Positions 43,961 to 54,180 are shown, numbered from the stretch's first letter. The stretch is 64,000 nucleotides of DNA from Pseudodesulfovibrio sp. zrk46 (GCF_012516435.1 NZ_CP051216.1:3533669-3597668), one strand, 5' to 3'. The notes: a model not told the origin generated them from the letters alone. Made by a program: numbers and translations.

Positions 43961-44889
43961 GCGACATATTCTTTCAACCACTCATCAACAAGGTTAGCCA
44001 CGGCCTCATTGTCACCAGGCTTAAACCAGTGAATATCTGTCTCTTTTTTGAACCAAGTAATTTGTCTTTTGGCATAGGCGCGAGTGTTCTTAACCCACCT
44101 TGCACGAGCTTCATCCAACGAGACTTCATCTTGCAAATAGGCTAGCAGCTCGGCACACCCAATTCCGGACCAGCCAGGAGCTTCAGGATCAGCATTCTTA
44201 TTCATGGCAGCTTTCGCCTCATCGAGAGCACCTAACTCCAACATTACACCAATCCGTTTTGCCAGATGAGGCTCCAACTCATTGAGCTCAATCTGCATTC
44301 CTACTTTGAGTGCAGCATAGGGAGCGGGCTTATGATCCCCGTGAGTGTGCCACCAAGTCATGTTTTTCCCGGTAGCAATAAACACTTCTGCGGCACGAGC
44401 ATTGCGTTGTGTATCGTTAGGATGAATCTTTGCCGCATAGTCGGGATCGGTCTCTGTAAGCTCAGCATGGAGCTTTTGTGGCCCTACTTTTCTAACCCGA
44501 TCCAACACTTCGGTGCGAACGGCTTCGGGGATGTCAGGGATGGGAGCAATACCGGTAAGCAAGGACTTCAAATACATACCGGTACCACCAACAAGTATTG
44601 GCAACCGCCCTTCAGCTCTCACTTCTTCGATTTTTTCTATTGCAAGTTCAACAAAGCGAGCCGCCGTCATCTTCTCTTCGGTAGGTAGAAAACCGTAGAG
44701 CAAATGAGGACATGCAGACTGCTCTTCCGCATCAGGCTGAGCAGTAATGATTGGAAAGTCTTTGTAAACTTGGCGTGAGTCAAAATTAATGACACTTACA
44801 GGACGCCGTTCAGATACCGCAATGGCAGCAGCAGTCTTGCCTGTGCCGGTAGGGCCGAGCATGCAAACAATGGGCGGTGCTGATTTCAC
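43957..44889 (-). CDS. miaA: tRNA dimethylallyltransferase
   Basis: Adds the dimethylallyl group to A37 of tRNAs reading UNN codons. The P-loop is GPTGTGKTA (12-20), then NFDSRQVYKDFPIITAQP. The length is 310, normal. It ends the minus-strand run MBL nuclease-rsmD-coaD-miaA, starting three bases after the coaD stop. Loss of this modification affects translation of Phe codons, which is relevant to attenuators such as the one at 54322. Confidence 0.95.
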   Translation of the reverse strand: MKSAPPIVCMLGPTGTGKTAAAIAVSERRPVSVINFDSRQVYKDFPIITAQPDAEEQSACPHLLYGFLPTEEKMTAARFVELAIEKIEEVRAEGRLPILVGGTGMYLKSLLTGIAPIPDIPEAVRTEVLDRVRKVGPQKLHAELTETDPDYAAKIHPNDTQRNARAAEVFIATGKNMTWWHTHGDHKPAPYAALKVGMQIELNELEPHLAKRIGVMLELGALDEAKAAMNKNADPEAPGWSGIGCAELLAYLQDEVSLDEARARWVKNTRAYAKRQITWFKKETDIHWFKPGDNEAVANLVDEWLKEYVA

Positions 44890-44892
44890 TGC

Positions 44893-45414
44893 CTAATCCT
44901 CTTTATCGCCACAACCAAATTTGGACCCATACTTGATCTGAAGAGCTTTAACCACCGGCCCTGGCACCAAGCCACAAACGTCACCGCTATAACGAGCGAC
45001 TTCTTTAACAATAGTAGAACTTAGATACATCCACTTAAAGTCAGTCATCATAAACACTGTCTCGATATCGCGTTCCAATTTACGGTTCATCAAAGCCATC
45101 TGAAACTCATACTCGAAATCCGAAACAGCGCGCAAACCACGTACAATCACCCCAGCGCCTTTGCTCTCAACATAGTCGATAAGAAGATTGTTGAATGGTT
45201 CAATAATCAGGTTATCTTCGTCACGAAAGACTTCCTTGGCAAGATTAACTCGCTCTTCAATCGAAAACAGAGTGTTTTTAGGCGTACTTTCAGCCACAGC
45301 AAGAACTACTGTATCAAACACTTTTAGGCTTCGCCGAATCAATGACACGTGCCCCATGGTTAACGGATCAAAAGTACCGGGATACACCGCCATCTTCGGG
45401 TTTAATTCCGCCAT
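44893..45414 (-). CDS. coaD: phosphopantetheine adenylyltransferase
   Basis: Makes dephospho-CoA from 4'-phosphopantetheine and ATP. The nucleotidyltransferase motif GTFDPLTMGH is at 13-22. VRGLRAVSDFEYEFQMALMNR and YLSSTIVKEVA are the other conserved pieces. The length is 173, slightly longer than usual at the C-terminus. It overlaps rsmD by 13 bases; the same pairing is common in bacteria. Confidence 0.95.
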   Translation of the reverse strand: MAELNPKMAVYPGTFDPLTMGHVSLIRRSLKVFDTVVLAVAESTPKNTLFSIEERVNLAKEVFRDEDNLIIEPFNNLLIDYVESKGAGVIVRGLRAVSDFEYEFQMALMNRKLERDIETVFMMTDFKWMYLSSTIVKEVARYSGDVCGLVPGPVVKALQIKYGSKFGCGDKED

Positions 45415-45962
45415 AACAATATCCTTGTCTGACCGTATTCACGATCGGTAAGCAATTCCATCTCTGCAATAGGCCCTTCGTGGGGCGCCTCCACTGCGAT
45501 CTCGACTTCCGCCAACACCAAGGCATCTTCTGCAATCCAACCATTCTTTATGGCCTTTTCCAGAGCGGGCACCAATAAATCCTTACCATATGGAGGGTCA
45601 ATGAAAATCAGGTCAAAGGGTTTCTCAGGGGGCTTTCCAAGGACGGCGAACAGATCTTTGCTAATTACTCTGCAACGCCTTTTTTCTACACCCAAATCGT
45701 TAAGATTTTTACGAATCAACCCTGCGGCTTTATTGCTTTTCTCAACAAACCAAGCCTCCTGAGCGCCTCGACTCAAGCATTCGATTGCCAGACTACCACT
45801 CCCTGCGAACATATCCACCACACGGACATCGGCAAAGTTAACACCTCTCGCCATAAGCATGGAGAAGATGGATTCACGCACCTTCATGGTGGCCGGTCGA
45901 TAGCCTGGCCCTTCACAAGTCTTGATGCTGCGCCCTTTGTACTGTCCGCTTACTATACGCAT
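45402..45962 (-). CDS. rsmD: 16S rRNA (guanine(966)-N2)-methyltransferase
   Basis: Methylates G966 of 16S rRNA using S-adenosylmethionine. It is 186 residues with the SAM-binding DMFAGSGSLAIE (50-61) and the catalytic IDPPYG (121-126). Its 3' end overlaps coaD, and its start lies three bases from the end of the MBL nuclease gene. Confidence 0.94.
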   Translation of the reverse strand: MRIVSGQYKGRSIKTCEGPGYRPATMKVRESIFSMLMARGVNFADVRVVDMFAGSGSLAIECLSRGAQEAWFVEKSNKAAGLIRKNLNDLGVEKRRCRVISKDLFAVLGKPPEKPFDLIFIDPPYGKDLLVPALEKAIKNGWIAEDALVLAEVEIAVEAPHEGPIAEMELLTDREYGQTRILLWRN

Positions 45963-45965
45963 CAG

Positions 45966-47573
45966 CTACATCTCCGAGACGAGCTCGACAATATTTCGAT
46001 TGATATCCAGCAACTTGTCGCGCAGGTCAGCCTGATCGACCCATGGACGATTCTCCACGTCCTTGATGCGTTTGCGAAGTTCTTCGTACAAATTCTCGGA
46101 ATCACGCAAAAGGAATTCCCAATCAACATGAGGACGAGCCACAGCCATATCAACAACAGGTTGCAATTCCACTCCAGGTTCAAGTTCCAACTCTTCCATG
46201 TATTCTGGAATATGAACTTCAAAGCCGAAACGATCCGTAATGAGGTCGCCAAACTCTTTCTGAACCTCGGCTTCACCATGAACCAAGATGACCTTCACCG
46301 GCTTACCCTGCATGGAGCCTAACCAATCCATGAGCTCATCCTGACCAGCGTGCCCAGAAAATCCGTTGATGGTAAAAATCTTGGCATTGATAGCCACTTC
46401 TTCACCAAAGATCCTAATCTTCTTGGCGCCGTTTAATATCTTACGTCCAGGAGTACCAACCCCCTGCCAACCAACAAAGATTACACTGGCACCAGCTTTC
46501 CACAAATTATGGCGCAAATGATGTTTGATACGCCCAGCGTTGGCCATGCCACTTGCAGAAATGACAATTGCAGACCCTTTAGTCTCATTAATAGCTTGAG
46601 ATTGTTCCCGTGACTCTGTGAAATGGAGATTGGGCAAATCCAAAGGATGATCACCATTTCGAATAAGCTCCTGCATTTTCTCATCATAAAACTCAGGATG
46701 CTTGCGAAAGATCTCCGTTGCACGAATAGCCAAAGGGCTATCCAGATAGACAGGCATGTCATCCGGCAGTTTACCCTGCTTCTTCAACAGGAAAAGTGAG
46801 TAAATGATCTGCTGGGAACGCTCTACAGCAAAGGCTGGAATGACTACCTTTTCTCCTCTTGCGTAACTGTAGCTGATTGCAGCCGCCAACTCCTCGAGAC
46901 TACGTTCTTCCCCGGGATGATTACGGTTACCGTAGGTAGATTCCAAAAAGATATAATCGGCATGCTCAACGTCATCGGGATCTTCCACGATAAGCTGTTC
47001 CGGACGCCCTAAATCGCCAGAGAAAACAGCTCTAGTGGTCTTCCCTTCTTCAACATACTCAACCTCGATGAACGCAGACCCAAGAATATGCCCCGCATTT
47101 TTATATGTAATTTTAATACCAGGCGCAGGTTCAAAGACTTTGTCGTAATCGACTGTTGCCAAAAGCGGCACAGTATTCTCAGCATCAGAAATAGAGTAAA
47201 GAGAACGCACAAGCTGCACGCCTGTACGCTGACGCTTTCTATTGGCCCACTCTGCTTCCATCTCTTGGATATGAGCAGAGTCAAGCAACATAATCTCCAT
47301 GAGGTCACGAGTCGGTGCCGTGCAATATATTGGATTCTTATATCCCTTGGAAACCAAAGCTGGCAGTAAACCACTATGATCAATGTGAGCGTGAGTAACT
47401 AAAATAAATTCAAGATTCTTAGCATCGTACTCATCAAAATTCCAATTTCTCTTTTCAATTTCCGGATTACCTTGGTGCAAGCCGCAATCGATGGCAAAAC
47501 GCTTACCACCACATTCAATAATATAACAGGAACCACTGACGGTTCGGGCAGCGCCCATGAATGTAATTTTCAT
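45966..47573 (-). CDS. metallo-beta-lactamase / beta-CASP family RNase
   Basis: A 535-residue zinc-dependent nuclease-like protein of the beta-CASP group. The metal motif HAHIDH is at 61-66. Further ligands are in the NAGHILGSAFIE and FSGDLGRPEQL segments. The beta-CASP domain has PAFAVERSQQIIYSL and the C-terminal RMMBL motif INGFSGHAGQDELMDWL. Family members process RNA; the exact substrate is unknown. It may begin a run with rsmD, coaD and miaA, spaced three bases or less. Confidence 0.9.
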   Translation of the reverse strand: MKITFMGAARTVSGSCYIIECGGKRFAIDCGLHQGNPEIEKRNWNFDEYDAKNLEFILVTHAHIDHSGLLPALVSKGYKNPIYCTAPTRDLMEIMLLDSAHIQEMEAEWANRKRQRTGVQLVRSLYSISDAENTVPLLATVDYDKVFEPAPGIKITYKNAGHILGSAFIEVEYVEEGKTTRAVFSGDLGRPEQLIVEDPDDVEHADYIFLESTYGNRNHPGEERSLEELAAAISYSYARGEKVVIPAFAVERSQQIIYSLFLLKKQGKLPDDMPVYLDSPLAIRATEIFRKHPEFYDEKMQELIRNGDHPLDLPNLHFTESREQSQAINETKGSAIVISASGMANAGRIKHHLRHNLWKAGASVIFVGWQGVGTPGRKILNGAKKIRIFGEEVAINAKIFTINGFSGHAGQDELMDWLGSMQGKPVKVILVHGEAEVQKEFGDLITDRFGFEVHIPEYMEELELEPGVELQPVVDMAVARPHVDWEFLLRDSENLYEELRKRIKDVENRPWVDQADLRDKLLDINRNIVELVSEM

Positions 47574-47774
47574 CGAGGACCCTCATGCAATTCCCCTTAT
47601 GGAAAAGAGGCGTAATAATCCGCTTCCGAAAGGGAAAAAATCGGTGTATTAAGAAAGTTACAGTGGATGAAGAACATCTTCCTCCGCCTCGGACTACATG
47701 CCTCATAAACGAAAATCAGGCAACCCGTTACGTTCGAACACGACAAATCAATGACATACAATAAAGGAGCTACC

Positions 47775-48434
47775 ATGATGCGCCGTTCCAAGCAGTACCT
47801 CATCGACGATCTTTCCATCCAAGAGTCTTGGCGACTCTTCAAGATCATGTCCGAAATCGTTGATGGTTTCGAAAACCTCTCAGAAATCGGTCCGGCCGTA
47901 TCAATGTTCGGTTCAGCTCGTGTACAACCAGGCGAGCCTTTATACGAAAGCACCGTAGAACTCTCCAAGAAGCTCTCGGAGGCAGGTTTCTCTGTGATCA
48001 CCGGTGGTGGCCCTGGCCTCATGGAAGCAGGAAACAAGGGAGCCTACGAAAATGGAGGCGAATCCATTGGCTTACATATTCACTTGCCCATGGAGCAACA
48101 CAACAACCCGTATCTGAACATCCGTAGCGACTTTCGTTACTTTTTCATTCGCAAGCTGATGTTTATCAAGTATGCGCTTGCTTATGTCGCCCTTCCTGGA
48201 GGTTATGGAACTTTAGACGAACTGGCAGAAGCTCTCGTGCTTATCCAGACTCATCGTATCAAGCCTTTCCCCATTGTTCTATTCGGTTCAGAATTCTGGG
48301 CAGGGCTGGTTGACTGGTTCCGCGATCAAATCGTTGCCAACAAGTTTGCCAACGCCGAGGACCTTAATCTTTTCATCGTCACTGACGATCCCGACGAAGT
48401 CGTGGCTCATATCAAGAAGCACGTCATCATTTAG
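47775..48434 (+). CDS. LOG-family protein (TIGR00730-type nucleotide N-ribohydrolase)
   Basis: A 219-residue Rossmann-fold protein with the hallmark PGGYGTLDE and GGGPGLMEAGNKGAYENGG. LOG-family proteins release bases from nucleoside monophosphates (cytokinin activation in plants). The older label lysine decarboxylase is not supported. The start at 47775 has AAAGGAGCTACC upstream. A second ATG follows directly. The EamA gene follows five bases later. Confidence 0.9.
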   Translation: MMRRSKQYLIDDLSIQESWRLFKIMSEIVDGFENLSEIGPAVSMFGSARVQPGEPLYESTVELSKKLSEAGFSVITGGGPGLMEAGNKGAYENGGESIGLHIHLPMEQHNNPYLNIRSDFRYFFIRKLMFIKYALAYVALPGGYGTLDELAEALVLIQTHRIKPFPIVLFGSEFWAGLVDWFRDQIVANKFANAEDLNLFIVTDDPDEVVAHIKKHVII

Positions 48435-48439
48435 ACTCC

Positions 48440-49336
48440 GTGACTAATAGCAAAAAAGCGCTGACATTTGGCTTGGCCACAGTGGGCATCTGGTCCACTG
48501 TGGCTTCGGCCTTCAAAATATCCCTGCGCCATCTCGATCCATTCCAACTCTTACTATGTGCCTGCACAGTTTCTTTGATCGTCCTTGCAGGAATCCTCGC
48601 CTATCAGGGCAAACTGAAAAACGTATTACGCATCCATCGTCACGACCTACTCCGCTGTGCACTGCTCGGAGCACTCAATCCTTTCCTATATTACGTCATC
48701 CTTTTCAAAGCCTATGACTTGCTACCCGCACAGGAGGCCCAGCCTCTCAATTACACATGGGCCATCACCTTATCACTATTGTCCATCCCCCTCCTTGGAC
48801 AAAAAATGAGTTTTAGAGATATCTGCGCAATTCTCATTAGCTATATCGGGGTTGTGGTCATATCCACTCACGGCAATGTACTCGCGCTCCATTTTTCAAA
48901 TCCAGTCGGAGTAGCTTTAGCTCTTGGCAGCACAATCATTTGGGCCCTTTATTGGATTTTTAACACACGAAGCAACATCGATCCCATGGTGGGATTATTT
49001 TTCAATTTCCTCTTCGGACTTCCACTCATCTTTTTAACAGTAGTATTATTTTCTTCAATACCATCCCTCACTTTTGAAGCATTTATCGGAGCATCCTATG
49101 TTGGCCTTTTCGAAATGGGAATCACTTTCGCTCTCTGGCTTACGGCAATGAAATACGCAGCCAAACCGGATGGTGGTGGTACAACACGTGTTGCTAATCT
49201 CATTTTTCTTTCTCCCTTCGCTTCACTCGTATTCATCTATTTTCTGGTAGGAGAAAAGATACTACCCGCAACTGTGGTTGGATTAGGCTTTATCATCGCT
49301 GGCAATGCGCTGATGCAATACAAAAGCGATAGATAA
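48440..49336 (+). CDS. EamA-family (DMT) transporter
   Basis: A 298-residue membrane protein with ten hydrophobic segments in two repeats. The first EamA half opens KKALTFGLATVGIWSTVASAFKISLRHLDPFQLLL, and the second begins about residue 150. The substrate is unknown; the superfamily exports amino acids and other metabolites. It starts with GTG five bases after the LOG gene, so both are probably translated from one mRNA. A terminator follows. Confidence 0.9.
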   Translation: MTNSKKALTFGLATVGIWSTVASAFKISLRHLDPFQLLLCACTVSLIVLAGILAYQGKLKNVLRIHRHDLLRCALLGALNPFLYYVILFKAYDLLPAQEAQPLNYTWAITLSLLSIPLLGQKMSFRDICAILISYIGVVVISTHGNVLALHFSNPVGVALALGSTIIWALYWIFNTRSNIDPMVGLFFNFLFGLPLIFLTVVLFSSIPSLTFEAFIGASYVGLFEMGITFALWLTAMKYAAKPDGGGTTRVANLIFLSPFASLVFIYFLVGEKILPATVVGLGFIIAGNALMQYKSDR

Positions 49337-49372
49337 TAAGGATATGAGGGCAATATAGCCCAAAGATAACAC

Positions 49373-49402
49373 AAAAGGGCTACGGTCATCCGTAGCCCTT
49401 TT
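49373..49402. terminator. bidirectional terminator between the EamA gene and the MCP
   Basis: AAAAGGGCTACGG pairs perfectly with CCGTAGCCCTTTT around a TCAT loop, with a T run on the plus strand and an A-rich complement. It lies between two convergent genes. Confidence 0.9.
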
Positions 49403-49446
49403 TGATCACAACACAATGGAAGTCAGCATCGACCTCCAATATGTTT

Positions 49447-51174
49447 CTAAACAGCCACGCGGACGTCAGCCGCAATAACCCCCAACACATTGCCGTCTAC
49501 GTTGAAAAATGGACTGGATACGGTGATACAATTTTCGCCAGAGGCTGAAGACACATATACATCAGAAATATAAAAGGTCTTATTCTCTACAGCCCCTTCA
49601 AACCACGGACGATTGGCCCAACTAGCACCATAGGCAGATTGGTCCTCGGCAAAGTCTGCCACCTTGCCACTGATGTTACTTACGGTCTGGCGCCCCTTAT
49701 CATCGGTGATATAGAGCAGCTCCAAAAAGTCATTACGCTTCAATGCTTGTCGCATAACCTTTTCCTGACGATTACGATCCCGAGACTGTATATCAGAAGA
49801 AACGGCCAACTCGCCAATCACATCCTGCACCTTGCCACTACCGACTAGATGAAAAACACCTGTCATGGTGGACAGATCTTCGACTCGTTCAGCTAATGAA
49901 ACAACGGCTGCTGATGCTTCCTGCATCCCCTCACCTGTTGCAGTAGAAATTGAGTGTATCTCAGTAATAGTGCGAGTCACCTCTTCACTAGCAACAGACT
50001 GCTGTGAGGCAGCAGAAGCGATAGATCGAATACGATCGGCACTAGTACCAGCAAAAGAAACGATTTCCTCCAACGCCTTGCCAGACTCATTGGCAAGAGA
50101 CGCAGCTCCATCGGCAAGACCTGTCATTTCCTGAACGCCTTCAATCGTCTGTGCGACCTGATCCTGAATTCCTTCAATGGCGACCCCGACATCACGGGTT
50201 GCTTCCATCGTCTTCTCAGCAAGCTTTCTGACCTCATCGGCCACTACTGCAAACCCACGTCCAGCTTCGCCTGCTCGGGCGGCTTCAATAGCTGCATTCA
50301 AGGCCAATAAATTTGTCTGATCTGCAATGTCAGAAATCACACTCATGATTCTACCGACACCCTCAGCCTGAGCCCCCAAACCTGCAACACGATCCGCCAA
50401 AGCTTGAGAATTGCCTGAGACACTACTGATAGATTCAAGGGTGCGAGTAACTACGTCTGCACCATTTCGAGCATATTCCATTGCCTTTGCCGCATCTTCA
50501 GCAGCCGCTTCAGCATTAACAGCAGTCTCAGCAACAGATGCGTTCATCTCCTCCATCGCGGAAACAGCTTCAGAAATATATCGCTGCTGATCCTCAGCAC
50601 CATCCTGAGCACGCGATGAGGCACTATCCAAACGTATAGACTGATCACGAATTTCCTTAACTGACACACCCAACGTCTCTGCAGCAGAGAGTAACCCTTG
50701 GCACCTTGCAGCCTCGCCCTGCTCTCTGGCCTGGGTAGCTTGGTCCAATGCTGCACAAGCTTTAGCCTGCGCTTCACAAACAACATTTTCGTTGGCTGAT
50801 ATCTGCTCCTTCAACCCTCCAATGTAGCTGACAATTTGGTCCAATTCACCATTAAAGTTGCCAATTTTGTCAGTGCGCATCATCAGATCTGTAGTGACTT
50901 CATTACCACTGGCAACAACTGACAGCACCTCATTCATCACTTTGATTTTATTTACACTTCGAAAATACATCACACATATGGAAGCACCTATACCCAAGAC
51001 AGCTAGCAGAGCCATCACAGTAAAACTCCACTTCCATACCACCAATTCCGATGACAGTTTTGTCACTTGGCTGTCACTGGCCCATGCAGAAGAATCACCA
51101 ACAACACTCATCGCAAGCATTGCCAAAAGGCATGAAATAACCGCCAGATACGTCTTACTCTCCCTCTCTCTCAC
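49447..51174 (-). CDS. methyl-accepting chemotaxis protein with C-terminal Cache-like domain
   Basis: A 575-residue chemoreceptor. Two hydrophobic segments (about 9-32 and 50-72) enclose a periplasmic loop of only about 17 residues. A coiled-coil region and the cytoplasmic signalling hairpin follow ([38 protein letters not shown], about 285-322). After the hairpin a Cache/PDC-like domain (about 480-575) has [23 protein letters not shown] and [24 protein letters not shown]. That sensor domain is therefore cytoplasmic and C-terminal. The GTG start has GGGGAA six bases upstream. It presumably signals to CheA and CheW encoded elsewhere. Confidence 0.9.
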   Translation of the reverse strand: MRERESKTYLAVISCLLAMLAMSVVGDSSAWASDSQVTKLSSELVVWKWSFTVMALLAVLGIGASICVMYFRSVNKIKVMNEVLSVVASGNEVTTDLMMRTDKIGNFNGELDQIVSYIGGLKEQISANENVVCEAQAKACAALDQATQAREQGEAARCQGLLSAAETLGVSVKEIRDQSIRLDSASSRAQDGAEDQQRYISEAVSAMEEMNASVAETAVNAEAAAEDAAKAMEYARNGADVVTRTLESISSVSGNSQALADRVAGLGAQAEGVGRIMSVISDIADQTNLLALNAAIEAARAGEAGRGFAVVADEVRKLAEKTMEATRDVGVAIEGIQDQVAQTIEGVQEMTGLADGAASLANESGKALEEIVSFAGTSADRIRSIASAASQQSVASEEVTRTITEIHSISTATGEGMQEASAAVVSLAERVEDLSTMTGVFHLVGSGKVQDVIGELAVSSDIQSRDRNRQEKVMRQALKRNDFLELLYITDDKGRQTVSNISGKVADFAEDQSAYGASWANRPWFEGAVENKTFYISDVYVSSASGENCITVSSPFFNVDGNVLGVIAADVRVAV

Positions 51175-51348
51175 AGTTCTTCCCCGTCATTTTAATAGAT
51201 TTACGACAAGAACTGCTAAGCAATAGTGAGGCCAACTCATGTCATGATGCCTTCACGCTACTTTCTCACGAAACCGAACAAAGACTAAGAAGTGCGGTCT
51301 GGTAGAAGCTTCTTTAGATAAAGTCTAGAGTTACTTTAGAGAATATAA

Positions 51349-51382
51349 ATGCGGTTAAAGAGGTTGAGCTCCTTAACCGCAT
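51349..51382 (-). terminator. hairpin after the zinc-ribbon gene
   Basis: ATGCGGTTAA and TTAACCGCAT form a 10-bp stem just past the stop of the gene at 51396. The following minus-strand bases are AT-rich but the T run is weak. Confidence 0.6.
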
Positions 51383-51395
51383 ACCGAAAGAACGA

Positions 51396-51638
51396 CTACA
51401 GAAAGTCTGGATCTATGGCAGCTTTGCCGCCTGACAAAATAACTTTCATATATCTTATGGTTCGATCATCAACTGGCACGATGGGGAAATTCTCACGACA
51501 GGCATCACACTGAGCCATAGCAGGTCGAGAAGGGGCAATCAGAGGCACCTCACGACTACAATGGGGACAAGGATAAAGAAAAATAATTTCCATGCCCGCA
51601 GGTTTCACAGGAGTCAAAGGCTTACTGGAGAGAGACAT
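51396..51638 (-). CDS. small zinc-ribbon protein
   Basis: An 80-residue protein whose centre is two Cys-x-x-Cys pairs, CPHC and CDAC, spaced as in a zinc ribbon. The rest is proline-rich at the start and acidic at the end. The function is unknown; it could bind nucleic acid or a protein partner. It begins two bases after gpmI ends, on the same strand, so it is probably translated from the same mRNA. Confidence 0.78.
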   Translation of the reverse strand: MSLSSKPLTPVKPAGMEIIFLYPCPHCSREVPLIAPSRPAMAQCDACRENFPIVPVDDRTIRYMKVILSGGKAAIDPDFL

Positions 51639-51640
51639 GG

Positions 51641-53170
51641 TTATCCTTTTGTAATGAGGTTCTTTCCGGTCATGGCATCAGGCTGAGTAAAGCCCCAGAG
51701 ACCGAGAATTGTAGGTGCTATATCACCCAATATACCTTCTTTAAGATTAGATTTCTCGCATCCCTCTTCAATATAAATAAGTGGGACTGGGTTGGTTGAA
51801 TGAGCGGTGTGCGGAGAACCGTCTTCAGCAATCATCTGCTCAGCATTGCCATGGTCAGCAGTCAACAAGACACGCCCCCCCTGTTCCAGCATCGCATCAA
51901 CAATACGTGCCACACATCCATCCACTGTTACACATGCCTTGGTGGCAGCATCAATAATACCGGTATGTCCCACCATATCAAGGTTTGCAAGATTACAAAC
52001 ACACAGATCATAGTCCGGCAACTTATCTATGAGAATATCAGCGACTTCGTCAGCGCTCATCTGCGGCTTCTGGTCATAAGTAGCCACTTCGCGAGGAGAT
52101 GGAATCATAACACGATCTTCATTCGCAAATGGCTCTTCACGTCCGCAATTGAGAAAATACGTAACGTGAGCATATTTTTCCGTCTCTGCTATTCGCAACT
52201 GTTTCATGCCCTTCTCAGCTACGACCTCCCCTAATGGATTATCATAACTCTCAGGGGGGAAGGCGTTGGGCATGGGAAATGTTGACTCATACCTTGTCAT
52301 AGTGACAAAGCCCGCCAATTTTACCTGCCTAGTACGCTCGAATTCACTGAAATCATCATCGAAAATCGCACGGGATATTTCACGAGCCCGGTCTGCCCGA
52401 AAATTGAAGAAGAACAGCCCGTCGCCATCACCAATTTTGCCGTCAACACCATCTACTACGCCCGGCTTTACGAATTCATCATTTTCACCAAGATCGTAAG
52501 ATGCCTGGATACCGACTAATGGATCACTCATTACAACGCCGTTGCCATCCACCAGTGCTTTATAGGCGACTTCCACTCGCTCAAAACGCTTATCACGGTC
52601 CATGGCCCAGTATCGGCCACTTACGGTAGCAACCTGGCCAATACCGAGTTCATCCATCTTCGCAATTAGCTGACGAGTGTATTCCTTACCGCTGGCAGGC
52701 GGAGTATCACGGCCATCTAAAAACACATGGACATAAACCTGCTCCAGCCCCTGCGCTTTGGCAGCTTCCAAAATAGCATAGATGTGATTCTGGTGACTGT
52801 GCACACCGCCATCGGAAACCAAGCCCATCAGATGCAAGCGCCCGCTTCCGGCCTTCGTCTTGCCAATTAAATCGAGTAGAGCCTCATTCTGTCTGAATGA
52901 GCCCTTTTCAATGGCCATGTCGATGCGGGTCATATCCTGATATATAACACGCCCCCCACCGATGTTCATATGGCCTACTTCGGAGTTCCCCATGAAGCCA
53001 TCGGGAAGGCCAACCGCCCGACCGGAACACAGAAGCTGTGTGCTGGGATATTTGTCGAACAATCCGTCAAGATACGGCGTGGGAGCATTCTTCACACAAT
53101 TGCCCTCACCATCCGGGGCCACACCCCATCCGTCCAAAATCAACAGCAATGTCTTCTTAGGCTCGGCCAT
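51641..53170 (-). CDS. gpmI: 2,3-bisphosphoglycerate-independent phosphoglycerate mutase
   Basis: Interconverts 3- and 2-phosphoglycerate using two Mn ions. From the chosen start the metal ligand D13 (LLLILDGWG) and catalytic S63 (MGNSEVGHMNIGGG) are in place, and LTADHGNAEQMIAEDG closes the metal site. The length is 509. The start at 53170 is chosen because GGAG lies six bases upstream; an ATG at 53173 is nearly as good and a TTG at 53182 is unlikely. It runs with rsfS upstream (15 bases) and the zinc-ribbon gene downstream. Confidence 0.95.
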   Translation of the reverse strand: MAEPKKTLLLILDGWGVAPDGEGNCVKNAPTPYLDGLFDKYPSTQLLCSGRAVGLPDGFMGNSEVGHMNIGGGRVIYQDMTRIDMAIEKGSFRQNEALLDLIGKTKAGSGRLHLMGLVSDGGVHSHQNHIYAILEAAKAQGLEQVYVHVFLDGRDTPPASGKEYTRQLIAKMDELGIGQVATVSGRYWAMDRDKRFERVEVAYKALVDGNGVVMSDPLVGIQASYDLGENDEFVKPGVVDGVDGKIGDGDGLFFFNFRADRAREISRAIFDDDFSEFERTRQVKLAGFVTMTRYESTFPMPNAFPPESYDNPLGEVVAEKGMKQLRIAETEKYAHVTYFLNCGREEPFANEDRVMIPSPREVATYDQKPQMSADEVADILIDKLPDYDLCVCNLANLDMVGHTGIIDAATKACVTVDGCVARIVDAMLEQGGRVLLTADHGNAEQMIAEDGSPHTAHSTNPVPLIYIEEGCEKSNLKEGILGDIAPTILGLWGFTQPDAMTGKNLITKG

Positions 53171-53185
53171 CATGGTCTCCAATAG

Positions 53186-53557
53186 TTATGCTTGGAATTC
53201 GACTCGCGGTGCTTCCGCCCACATACCTTCGATATTGTAGAATCCACGGAGCTCGTCCAGAAAGATATGGACCAACACGTCATTAAGATCCAACAGAATC
53301 CATTCACCGGTCTGCTGGCCTTCCATGCGCAGAAACTCGACGTTATCTTCAGCGCACATGTCCAAAACGTAATCAGCCAGAGCCTTGGCGTGCTTTACAC
53401 CACGTGCAGAAACCACAATGGTCATATTGGTCACGGAGCTGACTTTCTCAACATCCATTATGACCAACTCTCCACCTTGCTTCTCGTCCAGCCACTTGGC
53501 AACGAGAAGCGCCTTCTCTTCACTGGGAATCAAACTAAATTTCTTGGGCTTGTTCAT
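53186..53557 (-). CDS. rsfS: ribosomal silencing factor RsfS
   Basis: Binds ribosomal protein L14 and blocks joining of the subunits in starvation. The 123-residue product has the family core: LLVAKWLDEKQGGELVIMDVEKVS, then SSVTNMTIVVSARGVKHAKALAD and WILLDLNDVLVHIFLDELRGFYNIEGMW. It is followed by gpmI on the same strand and preceded by the nitroreductase gene. Confidence 0.94.
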   Translation of the reverse strand: MNKPKKFSLIPSEEKALLVAKWLDEKQGGELVIMDVEKVSSVTNMTIVVSARGVKHAKALADYVLDMCAEDNVEFLRMEGQQTGEWILLDLNDVLVHIFLDELRGFYNIEGMWAEAPRVEFQA

Positions 53558-53577
53558 TTATCTCACTCAAATATAGA

Positions 53578-54180
53578 TTAATTATCGCAGTCTTCTTTCT
53601 TGGGGAACAGCCCCACGATCAAATCATCCAAACTGCGCTTGGGGACATGATGTTTACCATCCGAGGTGCGCCAATACTCGATTTTTCCGTCAGAGGGAAG
53701 AGGCTCGACCGTCACTTCCTCGGTAGGTACACCCAACGCAAGCACCAGCAAGACCTCATATTGCTCACCGATCCCTATCACTTGCATCACCTTTTTACGA
53801 TTCACTGTGGCTATCATACAGCCCCCCAAACCTTTCTCCGCTGCCGCCAACATGATTGTCTGGCTGGCAATACCGTGATCAATATATGGATTTTCACTGA
53901 TGTCTTTATCAAGCAATACTATAATATAGCCAGCAGGACGCTCTCCCTCATCAGGGCCTTTCCAATCTTTCAAATAACCGGCCCACCCAAGATGGGGGAA
54001 TATTTCAGAGCACAAGTCCTCATCAGCAACGACAACATACTTCAGAGGTTGAATGTTCATTCCTGAGGGAATGAGTCGAACGGTATCCACTAAGTCTATA
54101 AGGTCGTTAACGTTGATCTTGACGGACTGATCAAACTTTCTACGACTACGGCTTCTCGCAACCAATTCCTTAAAATCCAT
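53578..54180 (-). CDS. nitroreductase-family flavoprotein
   Basis: An FMN-dependent oxidoreductase-like protein of 200 residues. The FMN-binding N-terminus is ARSRSRRKFDQ, and GLGGCMIATVNRKKVMQVIGI is the second conserved segment. The C-terminal KHHVPKRSLDDLI is like the NADH-dependent nitroreductases of anaerobes. The true start at 54180 follows GGGGAGGTGGAT; a longer frame from 54327 would run into the upstream leader region. The substrate is unknown. It diverges from the paaK leader. Confidence 0.9.
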   Translation of the reverse strand: MDFKELVARSRSRRKFDQSVKINVNDLIDLVDTVRLIPSGMNIQPLKYVVVADEDLCSEIFPHLGWAGYLKDWKGPDEGERPAGYIIVLLDKDISENPYIDHGIASQTIMLAAAEKGLGGCMIATVNRKKVMQVIGIGEQYEVLLVLALGVPTEEVTVEPLPSDGKIEYWRTSDGKHHVPKRSLDDLIVGLFPKKEDCDN

